The position numbers and the translations under genes were made by a program. DNA of 64,000 nt from Pontibacter mucosus (GTDB lineage: Bacteria > Bacteroidota > Bacteroidia > Cytophagales > Hymenobacteraceae): the NCBI RefSeq assembly GCF_003054055.1, contig NZ_QBKI01000012.1:1-64000 (forward strand), given 5' to 3'. The notes under the pieces were generated by a model that was not told where the DNA came from, searched no databases, and saw nothing but the letters and a program-made list of their open reading frames with translations. This document shows positions 1 to 8,143 of this stretch, in pieces. The stretch's first letter is position 1, and each line of letters begins with the position of its first letter.

Positions 1-95
1 TACTTATACTTATACTTATACTTATACTTATACTTATACTTATACTTATACTTATACTTATACTTATACTTATACTTATACTTATACTTATACTT
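1..95. repeat. Hexanucleotide tandem array (TACTTA)n
   Basis: Fifteen perfect TACTTA units plus a partial one run from the first base to about 95, so the array is probably longer than the window shows. Read in another phase, the array is overlapping copies of TATACTT, the heptamer scattered over the whole window. It lies downstream of the 161-codon minus-strand gene. Two more units (TATACTTATACTTG) lie at about 626-640, between that gene and its upstream partner. Confidence 0.97.
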
Positions 96-136
96 TGCCG
101 TGGCGTAGCAACCTCTAAAGTATGGTTTTGTTGAGG

Positions 137-622
137 TTACTTTAATATCAGTTCCCTTGTCAGTAGAGTAAGCTTGTCCCCTGCCTTTTCCTGCAAAGCT
201 AACAGGAAGTTATCAAGCTCCCCGTTTCTCCTTAGCTCCGTCAGGGGGTAAGACTTCTTAAAAGCCTCAGCCCTGATTACAAGAACAAAATCCCTTTGCA
301 CCGATTTGTAAAGTAATATCCCTCCGAAACACAGAAGCCCGAAAACCAGAAAGATGAGGTATCCTAAAGCCTTACCTCCCCTGAAGCCCAATTGGGCATC
401 CATGACATTCAGAGGACTGAACATATTGGCTATGTAGAACCCCGCCGCAATTAATCCAACACCCATGACACCAACAGCGACAGGGTTGTTCACCAGGCTG
501 CCTCTACGAATCTGCAGCTCAGCAATTTCGTCGTAGGAGAACTTTCTGTAAGCATACCTGCTTCTGAGAAGGGCTATACCGGCATCATCCACTCTAAGCT
601 CGGCTGTCTCGTATTTTTTCAT
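137..622 (-). CDS. Small two-helix membrane protein, unrecognised family
   Basis: This 161-residue protein has a polar N-terminal part (1-45), two hydrophobic segments at about 46-68 and 86-106, and a C-terminal cytoplasmic-type tail of about 55 residues. The layout resembles bacterial PH-like membrane proteins, but I do not recognise a family motif. Its ATG lies 8 bp after the stop of the DUF5690 gene on the same strand, so the two are probably co-transcribed. The 8-bp gap overlaps AAGTATA motif copies. Function is unknown; an accessory role to the upstream transporter-like protein is only suggested by the spacing. Confidence 0.75.
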   Translation of the reverse strand: MKKYETAELRVDDAGIALLRSRYAYRKFSYDEIAELQIRRGSLVNNPVAVGVMGVGLIAAGFYIANMFSPLNVMDAQLGFRGGKALGYLIFLVFGLLCFGGILLYKSVQRDFVLVIRAEAFKKSYPLTELRRNGELDNFLLALQEKAGDKLTLLTRELILK

Positions 623-630
623 GCCTATAC

Positions 631-1932
631 TTATACTTGCACCACTTTGGCAGTGCTCACAGGGTTGATTTTGTGCCTTTCATACTTCCTCCCGAAATAA
701 ACCATAGAGAAAACGGTCAGCAGTATACCTACGGCCGAGAGGCCCACCACACTGTTGGAGAAGAAGGTGACCCAGTTTAACTGCACCCGGAAGATCTCTT
801 TGCTGAACAACACCCCTACGCTGCCCACATACCCGAAAGAGTCCGCCAGGTAAATCAGAAAGCCAACGTTTCCGGTAAATTTAAAAGTAGAAATGAGGCG
901 GTCGAAGAACACGGCGTTGAAAGGGATGTAAACCATGTATAAGCCGAGTCCCACCAGCATCATCCACCAGATGGGCGTAATGGATGCAGCGGTAAAGAGT
1001 AAAGTGGACACGCCGGCAATCGTAAATCCTATCAGTATAAAAACATGCGCCGTTTGCAGTGCTTTGTAATTGTTTTTGATGAGCACCATGCTGCCGATCA
1101 ACACCAAAATGATGAGCGTGATGGGCGTTTCAGTTTTCGAGAAAATGGCCGGCTGATCGAAATACCCCAGCTCTTTCCACATTTCGGCGCTGAAATTATC
1201 GCGGATGTCCCGGAAGATGGTTGCAAAGCAGTAGATGAGCACACAGGCCACAATGCCGGCAAAAAACTCTTTCACGAAGCCTTTCCTGTCTGCTTCGGTC
1301 ATGACGGTTCGGGCGGCCCTGTGCTGGATGTCTTCTTGACTTGGCGGCGGGATTTGCTCCATCAGAAATACAAAAAGCAGGAGCGGCAGCGCGAACACCA
1401 GGCCAGTATAAAACGGCACCCAGAACTCCGATACCCCAAACTGCACCATCAGCCAGGCTCCCACCGACTTCACAAAACCGGAGGCGAAGATGAAACTGAC
1501 CGCTAAGGTGGCCCCAATGAAATCGGTGCTTCTGCGGCCCTCCACATAGGAGAAAACGACTCCCCAGAGCATGCCCAGCGGAAAACCGTTGATGAAGAGA
1601 AAAGCAATGTTGTAAGGCGGCGGCACCAGGGCAAAAAACAGCCAGCTTAGCCAGGAGATACCGGTCAGGATAAGAATCACGCCTCCCCTTCCGGTTCGCC
1701 TCAGCTCTGAAATATACTTGATGCCGTAGAACTTGGCCAGCAGGTAACCCAGCACCTGGCTGATAACCAGCAGTGTTTTATAGCTATAGCCGGCTATCTC
1801 GAGCCCGTCGAATGTGGCCACCGTAAACGACTTCCGGAAGCCGAAGATCATGGTGTAGGTCAGGAAAACCACTACGGCCGCGTATAGCCCGACCTTTATG
1901 TGGCTGCTGTTTTTCTCTAAGGCTTTCGACAT
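631..1932 (-). CDS. DUF5690-family polytopic membrane protein (MFS-like)
   Basis: This 433-residue protein is almost entirely hydrophobic, with about eleven or twelve transmembrane segments starting near residue 14. The N-terminal region with a FGFRKSFTVATFDG stretch and the ISQVLGYLLAKFYGIK segment match my memory of DUF5690, a Bacteroidota family distantly related to the major facilitator superfamily. The substrate is unknown. It is the first gene of a two-gene minus-strand unit with the 161-residue membrane protein. The C-terminus is a short basic tail. The family call is from recall of the sequence pattern; transport function is inferred from topology only. Confidence 0.8.
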   Translation of the reverse strand: MSKALEKNSSHIKVGLYAAVVVFLTYTMIFGFRKSFTVATFDGLEIAGYSYKTLLVISQVLGYLLAKFYGIKYISELRRTGRGGVILILTGISWLSWLFFALVPPPYNIAFLFINGFPLGMLWGVVFSYVEGRRSTDFIGATLAVSFIFASGFVKSVGAWLMVQFGVSEFWVPFYTGLVFALPLLLFVFLMEQIPPPSQEDIQHRAARTVMTEADRKGFVKEFFAGIVACVLIYCFATIFRDIRDNFSAEMWKELGYFDQPAIFSKTETPITLIILVLIGSMVLIKNNYKALQTAHVFILIGFTIAGVSTLLFTAASITPIWWMMLVGLGLYMVYIPFNAVFFDRLISTFKFTGNVGFLIYLADSFGYVGSVGVLFSKEIFRVQLNWVTFFSNSVVGLSAVGILLTVFSMVYFGRKYERHKINPVSTAKVVQV

Positions 1933-2445
1933 GCTTTTGCTACCGGGTATCAGGGTTAAAAATTCACCAATCCTTTAGTAATGTAGTCATTAGCGGTGAA
2001 AATCACCTAGTGCTCAAGGATAATTGTTTTGCTATATAGTATACTTTGTGCTATTAAAAGTATAAACCTGCCCTACTCCACTGAGTATCGCTCCACCCTC
2101 TCTACTTTGTCATCCTGAAAGGATCTTGGTGGCAATAAGCAAGGGCTTAACCTCTGGTGGCGGGGCCCCTCTTTTTCCACTTGCTGGCGCGGGTACGGAT
2201 AATTTATTCCTCGTTTGGCAGGGATTAAGCGCACCCCAGGTTTTAGTATACTTCGCGCTATTCAAAGTATAAACCCTACTCCTGCCGCTGCGCTACCACA
2301 ACCAGGGAAGTATGGAATCTGATTTACGTCGCCTCCGTACATAGGGCAGACTGCACCTGCTGCGGGTGCAGTCGAAAGAAAACACCAGAAAGCCGCCAGC
2401 AGTAGTGCCATAGGCTGCGGCACTACCCAAGCGGCTAACCAGAAC
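1933..2445. other. Gene-free spacer between divergent genes, holding repeat fragments
   Basis: The 513 bp between the DUF5690 gene and the DUF421 gene hold a partial copy of the 77-bp TGTCATCCTG element (from 2108), several AAGTATA motifs, and direct-repeat-like GC-rich stretches near 2150-2420. Both genes must be transcribed from here, but I could not place a clear TAnnTTTG promoter. The reverse ORF at 2262-2630 is not credible as a protein. Confidence 0.6.
2108..2160 (+). repeat. Partial 77-bp REP-like element (left arm)
   Basis: The stretch beginning TGTCATCCTGAAAGGATCTT and continuing through GGCTTAACCTC matches the left two thirds of the full copies at 3444 and 16314. The right arm ending CAGAATGACA is missing, so this copy is truncated. 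Confidence 0.75.
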
Positions 2446-2946
2446 ATGGACATACTGAATATTAATCTCTCTGAGCTTTTAAAAATAGAGGTACCGGTTG
2501 CAGAACTGGTGCTAAGGGGATCGGTTTTATACCTGGGCATCTTGCTCCTGCTTCGCGTCATGCCACGCCGTACGGGTGGCGAAATGGCTACGATGGACCT
2601 GCTTTTTATCGTGCTGATTGCGGAGGCCACGACACACTCCCTTGGCGGCTACTCGTCTATTACGGAGGGCTTCATTGTAATTCTGACGCTGATTGCCTGG
2701 AACTTTACCCTCAACTCCCTGAGCTACTATATTCCGTTTGTAGAAAAGCTCGTGTCGTCCCCGCCGCTGCAGGTAGTCCGGGATGGCAGGTTGCTCCGCC
2801 GCAACATGCGCCGCGAGTTTTTGACCGAAGAGGAGTTGCTGGAGCATCTCCGCAGAGAGGGTATAGAAGATATCAAGGACGTCAAGTTTGCCTATGTGGA
2901 GGCGGACGGGCATATCAGTTTTATCAGCAAAAAAGGGAGTCGATAA
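2446..2946 (+). CDS. DUF421 family membrane protein (YetF/YcaP-like)
   Basis: This 166-residue protein has three N-terminal hydrophobic segments (about 18-38, 47-67 and 75-95) followed by a soluble domain. The soluble part carries the DUF421 hallmark PPLQVVRDGRLLRRNMRRE at about 106-124, then an LTEEELLEHLRREGI helix and a short C-terminal strand region. The family includes Bacillus YetF and E. coli YcaP and has no firmly assigned biochemical role. The length is shorter than YetF because only one C-terminal subdomain is present, which is usual for the short Bacteroidota versions. It is followed 74 bp later by the pterin dehydratase gene on the same strand. Confidence 0.88.
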   Translation: MDILNINLSELLKIEVPVAELVLRGSVLYLGILLLLRVMPRRTGGEMATMDLLFIVLIAEATTHSLGGYSSITEGFIVILTLIAWNFTLNSLSYYIPFVEKLVSSPPLQVVRDGRLLRRNMRREFLTEEELLEHLRREGIEDIKDVKFAYVEADGHISFISKKGSR

Positions 2947-3020
2947 GTAGATACAACCGACCTGGAAAAGTATAAAATAGCCGGCATTAGCGTAAAGAAA
3001 ATCATACATCCATAAACCAG

Positions 3021-3356
3021 ATGAAAATGACACTTACAGAGAAAAAATGCGTGCCGTGCGAAGGCGGCGTACCTGCCATTGAAGGTGCTGAAATAGAGAA
3101 TTATACCTGCCAGTTGAAGAGCAAGTGGGATGTGGTGGATGAGAAAATGCTGCGACGCACGTTCACGTTTCCGGACTTTAAATCGGCCATGGCCTTCGCC
3201 AACCAGGTAGCCGCTATCGCCGAGGAAGAAGGCCACCACCCTGACCTGCACATTTCTTGGGGCAAGGTGGTCATTGAGCTGTATACCCATGCCATCGGCG
3301 GCCTGTCGGAAAACGACTTTATTGTGGCGGCAAAGATAGATGCGGTAGAGAAGTAA
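3021..3356 (+). CDS. phhB: 4a-hydroxytetrahydrobiopterin dehydratase (pterin-4a-carbinolamine dehydratase)
   Basis: This 111-residue protein matches the PCD/DCoH family in length and motif. It has EEEGHHPDLHISWGKVVI at about 68-85 with the HHPD core at 72-75, a second histidine at 90 (YTHAIGG), and the closing acidic residue of the family pattern. The enzyme dehydrates the 4a-carbinolamine made by aromatic amino acid hydroxylases and recycles the pterin cofactor in the cytoplasm. No hydroxylase gene is next to it. Two cysteines at 10 and 13 near the N-terminus are not catalytic in this family. Confidence 0.95.
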   Translation: MKMTLTEKKCVPCEGGVPAIEGAEIENYTCQLKSKWDVVDEKMLRRTFTFPDFKSAMAFANQVAAIAEEEGHHPDLHISWGKVVIELYTHAIGGLSENDFIVAAKIDAVEK

Positions 3357-3696
3357 GCGGCGGGTTTATACTTTATCACCACCGTTGCACCGAACCCGCC
3401 CCTGCCCACTCGAGTTAGCAGGGCTGATTCCTTCTCATCATTTTGTCATCCTGAAAGGATCTTGGTAGCAAAAAGCAGAAGCTTAACCTCCCTTCTACCA
3501 AGTTTCTTAACAGAATGACAAATAGTTTGAAGGACCTGTGAGTAGAATGAAACAGCCCTACTCCAGGGAGGGGAATCGAATTACAGTTGCAGAAATTCCC
3601 CTCTTGGGTGAGGTTAGAAGTGAGGTTAATCGCAACCTGAACTTTATACTTGCCACAACTTAAAATCTTATTATAAATCACCTAAACACAACCATC
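3357..3696. other. Gene-free spacer with two palindromic repeats
   Basis: This 340-bp spacer holds a complete 77-bp TGTCATCCTG element (3444-3520) and, at about 3550-3635, an imperfect palindrome whose arms contain GGGAGGGGAAT and ATTCCCCTC. The latter belongs to the CCCCTCC palindrome family also seen at 34508-34590. No protein-coding pattern is visible. Confidence 0.7.
3444..3520 (+). repeat. 77-bp REP-like element, complete copy
   Basis: The element runs from TGTCATCCTG to CAGAATGACA, ends that are near-perfect inverted repeats of each other. Internal arms GGATCTTGGTAG and CTACCAAG also pair, so the transcript would fold into a long hairpin. The copy at 16314-16390 has exactly the same length and most of the same sequence. 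Confidence 0.9.
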
Positions 3697-4269
3697 ATGA
3701 TAAAAGTAGCAGTAATCATCGGCAGTACGCGGCCGGGCCGGAACGGGGAAGCCGTTGGCAAATGGGTATATGAGATAGCCAAGCAGCGCACCGACGCTAC
3801 CTATGAACTGATAGACCTGCAGGAAGTAAACCTGCCGCTGCTGGATGAACCCCACTCGCCGGCCATGCAAAAGTATACCAAGCAGCACACCAAGGACTGG
3901 TCGGCCCTGATTGAGCCCTTTGATGCCTTCGTGTTTGTGACCGCAGAGTATAACCACGGGGTGCCGGCCGCCCTTAAAAACGCGTTGGATTTTCTGTACA
4001 AAGAGTGGAACAACAAGGCCTGCGGGTTTGTGGCCTATGGCAACACAGGCGGCGCCAGATCGGTGGAGCACCTGCGGGCAACGGTGGCCGAGCTGCAGAT
4101 GGCCGATGTGCGGGAACAAGTGGCCCTGTCGCTTTTCACTGATTTCGAGAACTACAGCGTGTTTAAGCCTGCCGCCTTCCACGAGAAAAAACTGAACAGC
4201 CTGCTGGACCAGCTGGTAAGTTGGGGAACGGCCCTGAAGCAGGTGCGCGAGCAGAAAAAGGCTACGTAA
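3697..4269 (+). CDS. NADPH-dependent FMN reductase family oxidoreductase
   Basis: This 190-residue flavodoxin-fold protein starts with the phosphate-binding loop IIGSTRPGRNGEAVGKWV (about 7-24) and has the flavin-ring loop AEYNHGVPAALKNALDF at about 83-99. Both are hallmarks of the NADPH:FMN reductase/azoreductase family, which transfers two electrons from NAD(P)H through FMN to quinones, azo dyes or free flavin. The gene lies beside a ring-cleaving dioxygenase and an MhqD-like esterase, which favours a quinone-detoxifying role (inference). Its last 8 bp overlap the 3' end of the convergent cyclase gene. The substrate cannot be read from the sequence. Confidence 0.92.
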   Translation: MIKVAVIIGSTRPGRNGEAVGKWVYEIAKQRTDATYELIDLQEVNLPLLDEPHSPAMQKYTKQHTKDWSALIEPFDAFVFVTAEYNHGVPAALKNALDFLYKEWNNKACGFVAYGNTGGARSVEHLRATVAELQMADVREQVALSLFTDFENYSVFKPAAFHEKKLNSLLDQLVSWGTALKQVREQKKAT

Positions 4270-5218
4270 TTTTGGGCCTGGTGTACTTCGGGATGGCTTC
4301 GTAGGGCTTGCCGATTAGCTGTACCTCGTAGGAGTTACTCACGCCCTTCAGCTGCAGGTGGGCGCAGCCGTGGGAGTATGGCGGGTTTTTAAGCAACTTA
4401 TAGGCCCTCTCCGAGATCACGAAACTGTTGTTCATTTCCTTGGTGGCGGCCTGCAGGCGAGCGGCAATGTTCACCGGGTAGCCCATCACGGTCAGGTTGT
4501 TGCTTAGCCCGATGCCCACGTTCCCCACCACCACCTGCCCCACATGCACGCCAATGCCCACTTCAAACGAATGCTGAAAGTATGGCCGCATGTAGGTGTT
4601 ATTGAAAATCCTGATGTCGTCCAGAATCTTCAGGCCGGCCAGCACCGCCCCCTCGGTGGCCTTTTTGATGGTGGTGTTCAGGCCGAAAACCGCGTACAGG
4701 CCATCCCCCGCCGTGTCGATGATCTCTCCCTGGTACTGCGTGATGGCGTTGCGGAAAAGCGCGAAGACACGGCGCATGATATGAATTACATCAAAAGGCA
4801 GGTGGGTTTCTATAAACGGCGTGAAGCTGCGGATATCAATAAAGAAAAGGGCCAGCTTGCGCCGCTCGCCGGTAACACGCGTGTTGCTTTCCTCCTTGTT
4901 GTTGATGAAGATGTAGCGGTCGGTTTCGTCGCGGATAAGGCGCTGCACCTGCAGGCCCTCCCCCCTGACGTACGCCTGGCAGGCCAGCCGCACGTTGTCC
5001 GGGAAATCCCTTACTTTTTTGATGGTGCGCTCGAAGCTGGAGAGCGGACTTAGCTGCTCCTCCCCTTTCAGCACCATGATGCGGCAGGTGGTGCACAGGC
5101 CCTTTCCGCCGCAGGCATGGTAGTGCGGTATACCGGCAGCCAGCGACGCGTCCAGTATCGTTTGTCCCTCTTTTACGGGAACCGCTTTCTCACCTTTAAA
5201 ATCTACCTGAAAGGGCAT
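4262..5218 (-). CDS. 2Fe-2S ferredoxin domain fused to class III adenylate/guanylate cyclase
   Basis: The first 90 residues of this 318-residue protein form a plant-type 2Fe-2S ferredoxin domain, with cluster ligands C36, C42 and C45 (ACGGKGLCTTC) and C80 (RLACQ). A class III nucleotide cyclase domain follows, with the first metal aspartate in FFIDIRSFTPF near 124-134 and the second in DTAGDGLYAVFG near 166-177. The domain order implies a cyclase controlled by cluster redox state or occupancy. No membrane segment is present, so it is cytoplasmic. The architecture occurs elsewhere as a combination of known families. Whether it makes cAMP or cGMP is not clear from the residues I can see. Its 3' end overlaps the FMN reductase gene by 8 bp. 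Confidence 0.93.
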   Translation of the reverse strand: MPFQVDFKGEKAVPVKEGQTILDASLAAGIPHYHACGGKGLCTTCRIMVLKGEEQLSPLSSFERTIKKVRDFPDNVRLACQAYVRGEGLQVQRLIRDETDRYIFINNKEESNTRVTGERRKLALFFIDIRSFTPFIETHLPFDVIHIMRRVFALFRNAITQYQGEIIDTAGDGLYAVFGLNTTIKKATEGAVLAGLKILDDIRIFNNTYMRPYFQHSFEVGIGVHVGQVVVGNVGIGLSNNLTVMGYPVNIAARLQAATKEMNNSFVISERAYKLLKNPPYSHGCAHLQLKGVSNSYEVQLIGKPYEAIPKYTRPKIT

Positions 5219-5252
5219 ACGTTCAACCTGATCCGTTTCTATACTTTATACT

Positions 5253-5534
5253 TCAGCTCTGTTTTACCAACCGCTGGTACTCAGGGTTTTTCTTGAGAAA
5301 AGATCGCATGTAAGGGCACAGCGGCACGAGCTGCAGGTTGTGCTCCTCAATATGCTTTAAGGCGAACTGCGTCATGGTGCGGGCCAGGCCGCGGCCTTCC
5401 AGCTCTTTGGGCACCTCCGTGTGCAGCACCTTCATCACGCAGGGCAGCAGCTTGTACTCTATAAAGGCGGTTTTCCCCTCCACGGTTGCCTCATAGCGGT
5501 GGCGGGCGGGGTTGTCTTTCACTTCCACGTCCAT
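5253..5534 (-). CDS. Small GNAT-like N-acetyltransferase (YjdJ/NATD1 type)
   Basis: This 93-residue protein matches the short GNAT subfamily. It has the acetyl-CoA loop ELEGRGLARTM at about 44-54 and the C-terminal LCPYMRSFLKKNPEY at 72-86 with a conserved cysteine at 73. The N-terminal strands present YEATVEGKTAFIEY, typical of the family. The acceptor substrate is unknown. It lies 34 bp upstream of the cyclase gene and 16 bp downstream of the esterase gene, all on the minus strand, consistent with one transcript from the cupin or esterase gene through to the cyclase. Confidence 0.9.
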   Translation of the reverse strand: MDVEVKDNPARHRYEATVEGKTAFIEYKLLPCVMKVLHTEVPKELEGRGLARTMTQFALKHIEEHNLQLVPLCPYMRSFLKKNPEYQRLVKQS

Positions 5535-5550
5535 AGCAATTCCTTTCGTT

Positions 5551-6174
5551 TTATGCCCTAAGTATACCGGCGGCCAGGTCCAGTTCTTCCTGCAGGATGG
5601 TGTGCGGGCGCCCCGGGTATATTTTCTTCGTTACCTTGGCGCCAAGCTTCTCCAGCACGGCCACGGTTTCCTCCACCCTGCTCACCGGCACGTGCGGGTC
5701 CGGGTCGCCGGTGGTAATGAGCACGGGGGTGCCGGCAAAGTCACCTTTATACCTGCTCTCCTCCAGGCGCTGCCCTATCAGGCCGCCGGTAAAAATGAGC
5801 AGGCCGCCATACTTTTTAGCGTGGCGCGCGGCATACTCCGAGGTAAGGCAGGCCCCTTGCGAGAAACCGGCAAAGTATATATCCTCGCTTTTAACGCCTT
5901 CGGCTTCTATACTTTTCACCAGCCCGTCCAACTGCTCCAGGGCCGAGTCCAGGGCGGGTTGGTTCTGCTCCTCGGGGGCCATAAAGCTGTAAGGGTACCA
6001 GCTGTGGTTGGTGGCCTGCGGGGCCAGAAGGCTGAAGTCCTGCACCGGCAGGTGGTCTGCCAGGCCAAGTATACTTTCGGCGGTGGCGCCCCGGCCGTGC
6101 ACCAGTATCAGCGCTTTTTTGGCTTCTGTCAGCGGTTTGCCCTTCGTTTTAATATCTTTCTGATGTGTGTACAT
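5551..6174 (-). CDS. Alpha/beta hydrolase, carboxylesterase/phospholipase (MhqD-like)
   Basis: This 207-residue enzyme has the oxyanion motif LVHGRGA (24-30), the nucleophile elbow GFSQG with Ser105, the acid in GDPDPHVP (Asp159) and the histidine in GRPHTI (His191). The spacing matches the phospholipase/carboxylesterase family that includes Bacillus MhqD. MhqD is induced by methylhydroquinone together with the ring-cleaving dioxygenase MhqO; an MhqO-like gene lies about 0.8 kb upstream on the same strand. A role in electrophile or quinone detoxification is therefore a reasonable inference. No signal peptide is present. Confidence 0.9.
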   Translation of the reverse strand: MYTHQKDIKTKGKPLTEAKKALILVHGRGATAESILGLADHLPVQDFSLLAPQATNHSWYPYSFMAPEEQNQPALDSALEQLDGLVKSIEAEGVKSEDIYFAGFSQGACLTSEYAARHAKKYGGLLIFTGGLIGQRLEESRYKGDFAGTPVLITTGDPDPHVPVSRVEETVAVLEKLGAKVTKKIYPGRPHTILQEELDLAAGILRA

Positions 6175-6201
6175 AATTACTATACTTTAGAGTTGAAAGC
6201 C

Positions 6202-6567
6202 TTACCTGAGTGTAACGAAGACAGAGCTGCGAACGGCTGCTTGCAGGTTGCGGGTTTTGTGCCCTTTGCCGGTGGTGTCCTCCAGCAGCAGCACCTGCCC
6301 CGTCTTAAAGCTGCGCTTCTCGCCCAGCGACGTCTCTATCTCTATGCCGCCGTCCAGCAGAAAGAGGTATTGCCGGGCCGGTGCCGTATGAAAGTCGTAA
6401 TCGTAGGTGGGCACCACTTTCCGGAAGATGATGCTTTCCACCTCCTCCGGATCTGACAAAAACCCGATCTCCCCTTCCGGATTCAGGGGCCTCGTCAGAT
6501 CCTCGAAGCGGCTGTCGCCGTTCTCGTCGGCGTATACGCGCGTAATGGCAAATGCTTCCATGTTCAT
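6202..6567 (-). CDS. Small single-domain cupin
   Basis: The 121-residue protein folds as one cupin barrel by pattern. FHTAPARQYLFLLDGGIEIE at about 59-78 is motif 1, and GQVLLLEDTTGKGHKT at about 91-106 is motif 2. Only single histidines are visible at each motif rather than HxH, so metal binding is uncertain. Either of two close methionines (positions 1 and 3) could be the start. The gene is 27 bp upstream of the MhqD-like esterase gene, so the pair is likely co-transcribed. The family is common beside ring-cleavage and detoxification genes, but this protein has no assigned substrate. Confidence 0.82.
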   Translation of the reverse strand: MNMEAFAITRVYADENGDSRFEDLTRPLNPEGEIGFLSDPEEVESIIFRKVVPTYDYDFHTAPARQYLFLLDGGIEIETSLGEKRSFKTGQVLLLEDTTGKGHKTRNLQAAVRSSVFVTLR

Positions 6568-6595
6568 ACTTTTATACTTTGTAACACTAGTTGCA

Positions 6596-6745
6596 ATGAA
6601 CCCTCCCCTAGCCCCTCCGAGGAGGCAGGGCTGCTAAGTTCTACTGGAAACTGTCCCCTTGAGGGGACCACAGGGGTGTAAGGCCAGTGGCAGAAATCTT
6701 CCCTAAAAGTAAACACCCCTCCAACTCCCCTCAAGGGGAGACTCT
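6596..6745. repeat. Short mosaic of palindromic repeats (CCCCTCC and GTCCCCTTGAGGGGAC types)
   Basis: The stretch begins with a CCCCTCCGAGGAGG-type palindrome and continues with GTCCCCTTGAGGGGACCAC and, inverted further on, CTCCCCTCAAGGGGAG. The same blocks occur at 16680-16800 and in the composite repeats. The remainder of the 376-bp gap between the cupin and dioxygenase genes shows no gene. Confidence 0.8.
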
Positions 6746-6943
6746 AGCTTTTACTATTTTCAACTTTACTCTCATAAATAAGCGCTTTGAGTTAGAACTG
6801 ACCAGCTATAGTTGGGCCTCCGGTCCAGATGAGTTGAAAACTCAACAGCTTAATAAGCCACAAGTTGAAAACATGAGGCAGAATCAGAGTATGAACCGCC
6901 CATGTCTGCAACTGCTTCCTCCCTGCCTCAGGGAACAAAACCT

Positions 6944-7879
6944 TTAATCCAGTTTCGGAAGCACGGCTTCTAGCTCTGCTCTGCGCGACTCGTACTGCGG
7001 TGGCAGCATTAGGTGCGTACCTAACTGATCCCATGGCTCGTCAATGCCAAAACCAGGGTTGTCAGTCGCAATCTCGAACAGCACGCCACCCGGTTCGCGG
7101 AAGTAGAGCGAATAGAAGTAGTTGCGGTCTTTCTTGTTGGTGATGTTGTAGCCGAGCCCTGCAATCTTGTCGTGGAACTGCATGAGCACCTCCTCGTTCT
7201 TCACCCGGAAAGCGATGTGGTGATTGGTGCCGGCGCCGCCTAAGCCACGCGCTTCGTTGGGCAGTTCCACCAGGTCGATGATGTTGGCCGTGTCCACGGC
7301 GTCGGTGGCATAGCGGTAGCGGTTGCCGCTCTGCTCCCGGAAAGTATAGCCGAAGATGTCGGTCAGCACCTGGGCCGTCTTCTCCTTATTTTGCAGCGTC
7401 AGCGTCACCCCATGAAAGCCTTTGGTGGCCACGTTGGCTTTCACCTCGTCTGTCTCCCAGGGCGTGCGGTTGTCCGTGTTTTTCGGGATCACCAGCTCCA
7501 GCTTCAGCCCGTCCGGGTCCAGAAAGGTCAGGTATTTCTCCCCGAATTTCTCCGAAGGCTTGTTGTAGATAACGTTATACTTCTCAAAGCGCTCTATCCA
7601 GAAATCGAAGCTACCCTCGGGCACGGCGTAGGCAATGTTGGTGGCCATGCCGGTACCAGCGCTTCCCCGGCGGGCACCCTCGTGGGGGAAAAAGGTAAGG
7701 ATGGTACCCGCACTGCCTTTCTCATCCCCGAAGTAGAAATGGTAGGTGCCCGGGTCGTCGAAGTTGACGGTTTTCTTGAGCAGGCGCAGGCCCAGCACGT
7801 TGGTATAAAAATCAAGGTTTTGCTTGGCCATGCCGGCTATCGCTGTGATATGATGCAGGCCTAATATGCGGTTTTCCAT
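6944..7879 (-). CDS. Ring-cleaving dioxygenase, VOC superfamily (MhqO-like)
   Basis: This 311-residue protein carries two vicinal-oxygen-chelate modules. The first begins LGLHHITAIAG at about 7-17. The second begins GFHGVTL near 155 and continues with TNHHIAFRV near 220 and VLFEIATD near 268, supplying the His-His-Glu metal triad. Length and motifs match the extradiol-type hydroquinone dioxygenases MhqO/MhqA and LinE. The family opens hydroquinone-type rings with Fe(II) and O2. The start follows a spacer with AAGTATA copies. Its neighbours (esterase, cupin, FMN reductase, YceI) support a quinone-stress function (inference). Confidence 0.93.
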   Translation of the reverse strand: MENRILGLHHITAIAGMAKQNLDFYTNVLGLRLLKKTVNFDDPGTYHFYFGDEKGSAGTILTFFPHEGARRGSAGTGMATNIAYAVPEGSFDFWIERFEKYNVIYNKPSEKFGEKYLTFLDPDGLKLELVIPKNTDNRTPWETDEVKANVATKGFHGVTLTLQNKEKTAQVLTDIFGYTFREQSGNRYRYATDAVDTANIIDLVELPNEARGLGGAGTNHHIAFRVKNEEVLMQFHDKIAGLGYNITNKKDRNYFYSLYFREPGGVLFEIATDNPGFGIDEPWDQLGTHLMLPPQYESRRAELEAVLPKLD

Positions 7880-7958
7880 AAGGTTAGGATTTAAGGGGCT
7901 GCAGAAGTATAGATTAAGTATAAATTGCTATAGGGTATCAGTTTATGCAATTGCTACT

Positions 7959-8026
7959 GTCCTCCTGTAAGGATCTTGTTGGCCGGCAGCATCAGCTTAA
8001 CCTACCAGGTTCCTTCCAGAATGACC
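7959..8026 (+). repeat. Diverged 77-bp REP-like element
   Basis: From TGTCCTCCTG through GGATCTTG and GCTTAACCTACCAGG to CAGAATGACC this stretch follows the same order as the full elements at 3444 and 16314, with several substitutions and a net shortening. The terminal inverted repeat is still recognisable. Confidence 0.75.
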
Positions 8027-8071
8027 GATGCCTTTTTATACTTCCAGCTGTGCCCGGTTACTTACTCATAT

Positions 8072-8116
8072 AAAAGCAAAGGCCGGTACCTAAGTTATTC
8101 AGGTATACGGCCTTTG
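8072..8116 (-). terminator. Rho-independent-type terminator for the YceI gene
   Basis: On the minus strand the arms AAAGGCCGTATACCT and AGGTACCGGCCTTT flank a short loop and are followed by GCTTTTAT. The hairpin starts about 28 bp beyond the YceI stop codon. Confidence 0.75.
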
Positions 8117-8143
8117 GTATTTCTTATACAGGTTTGGGCTTAC

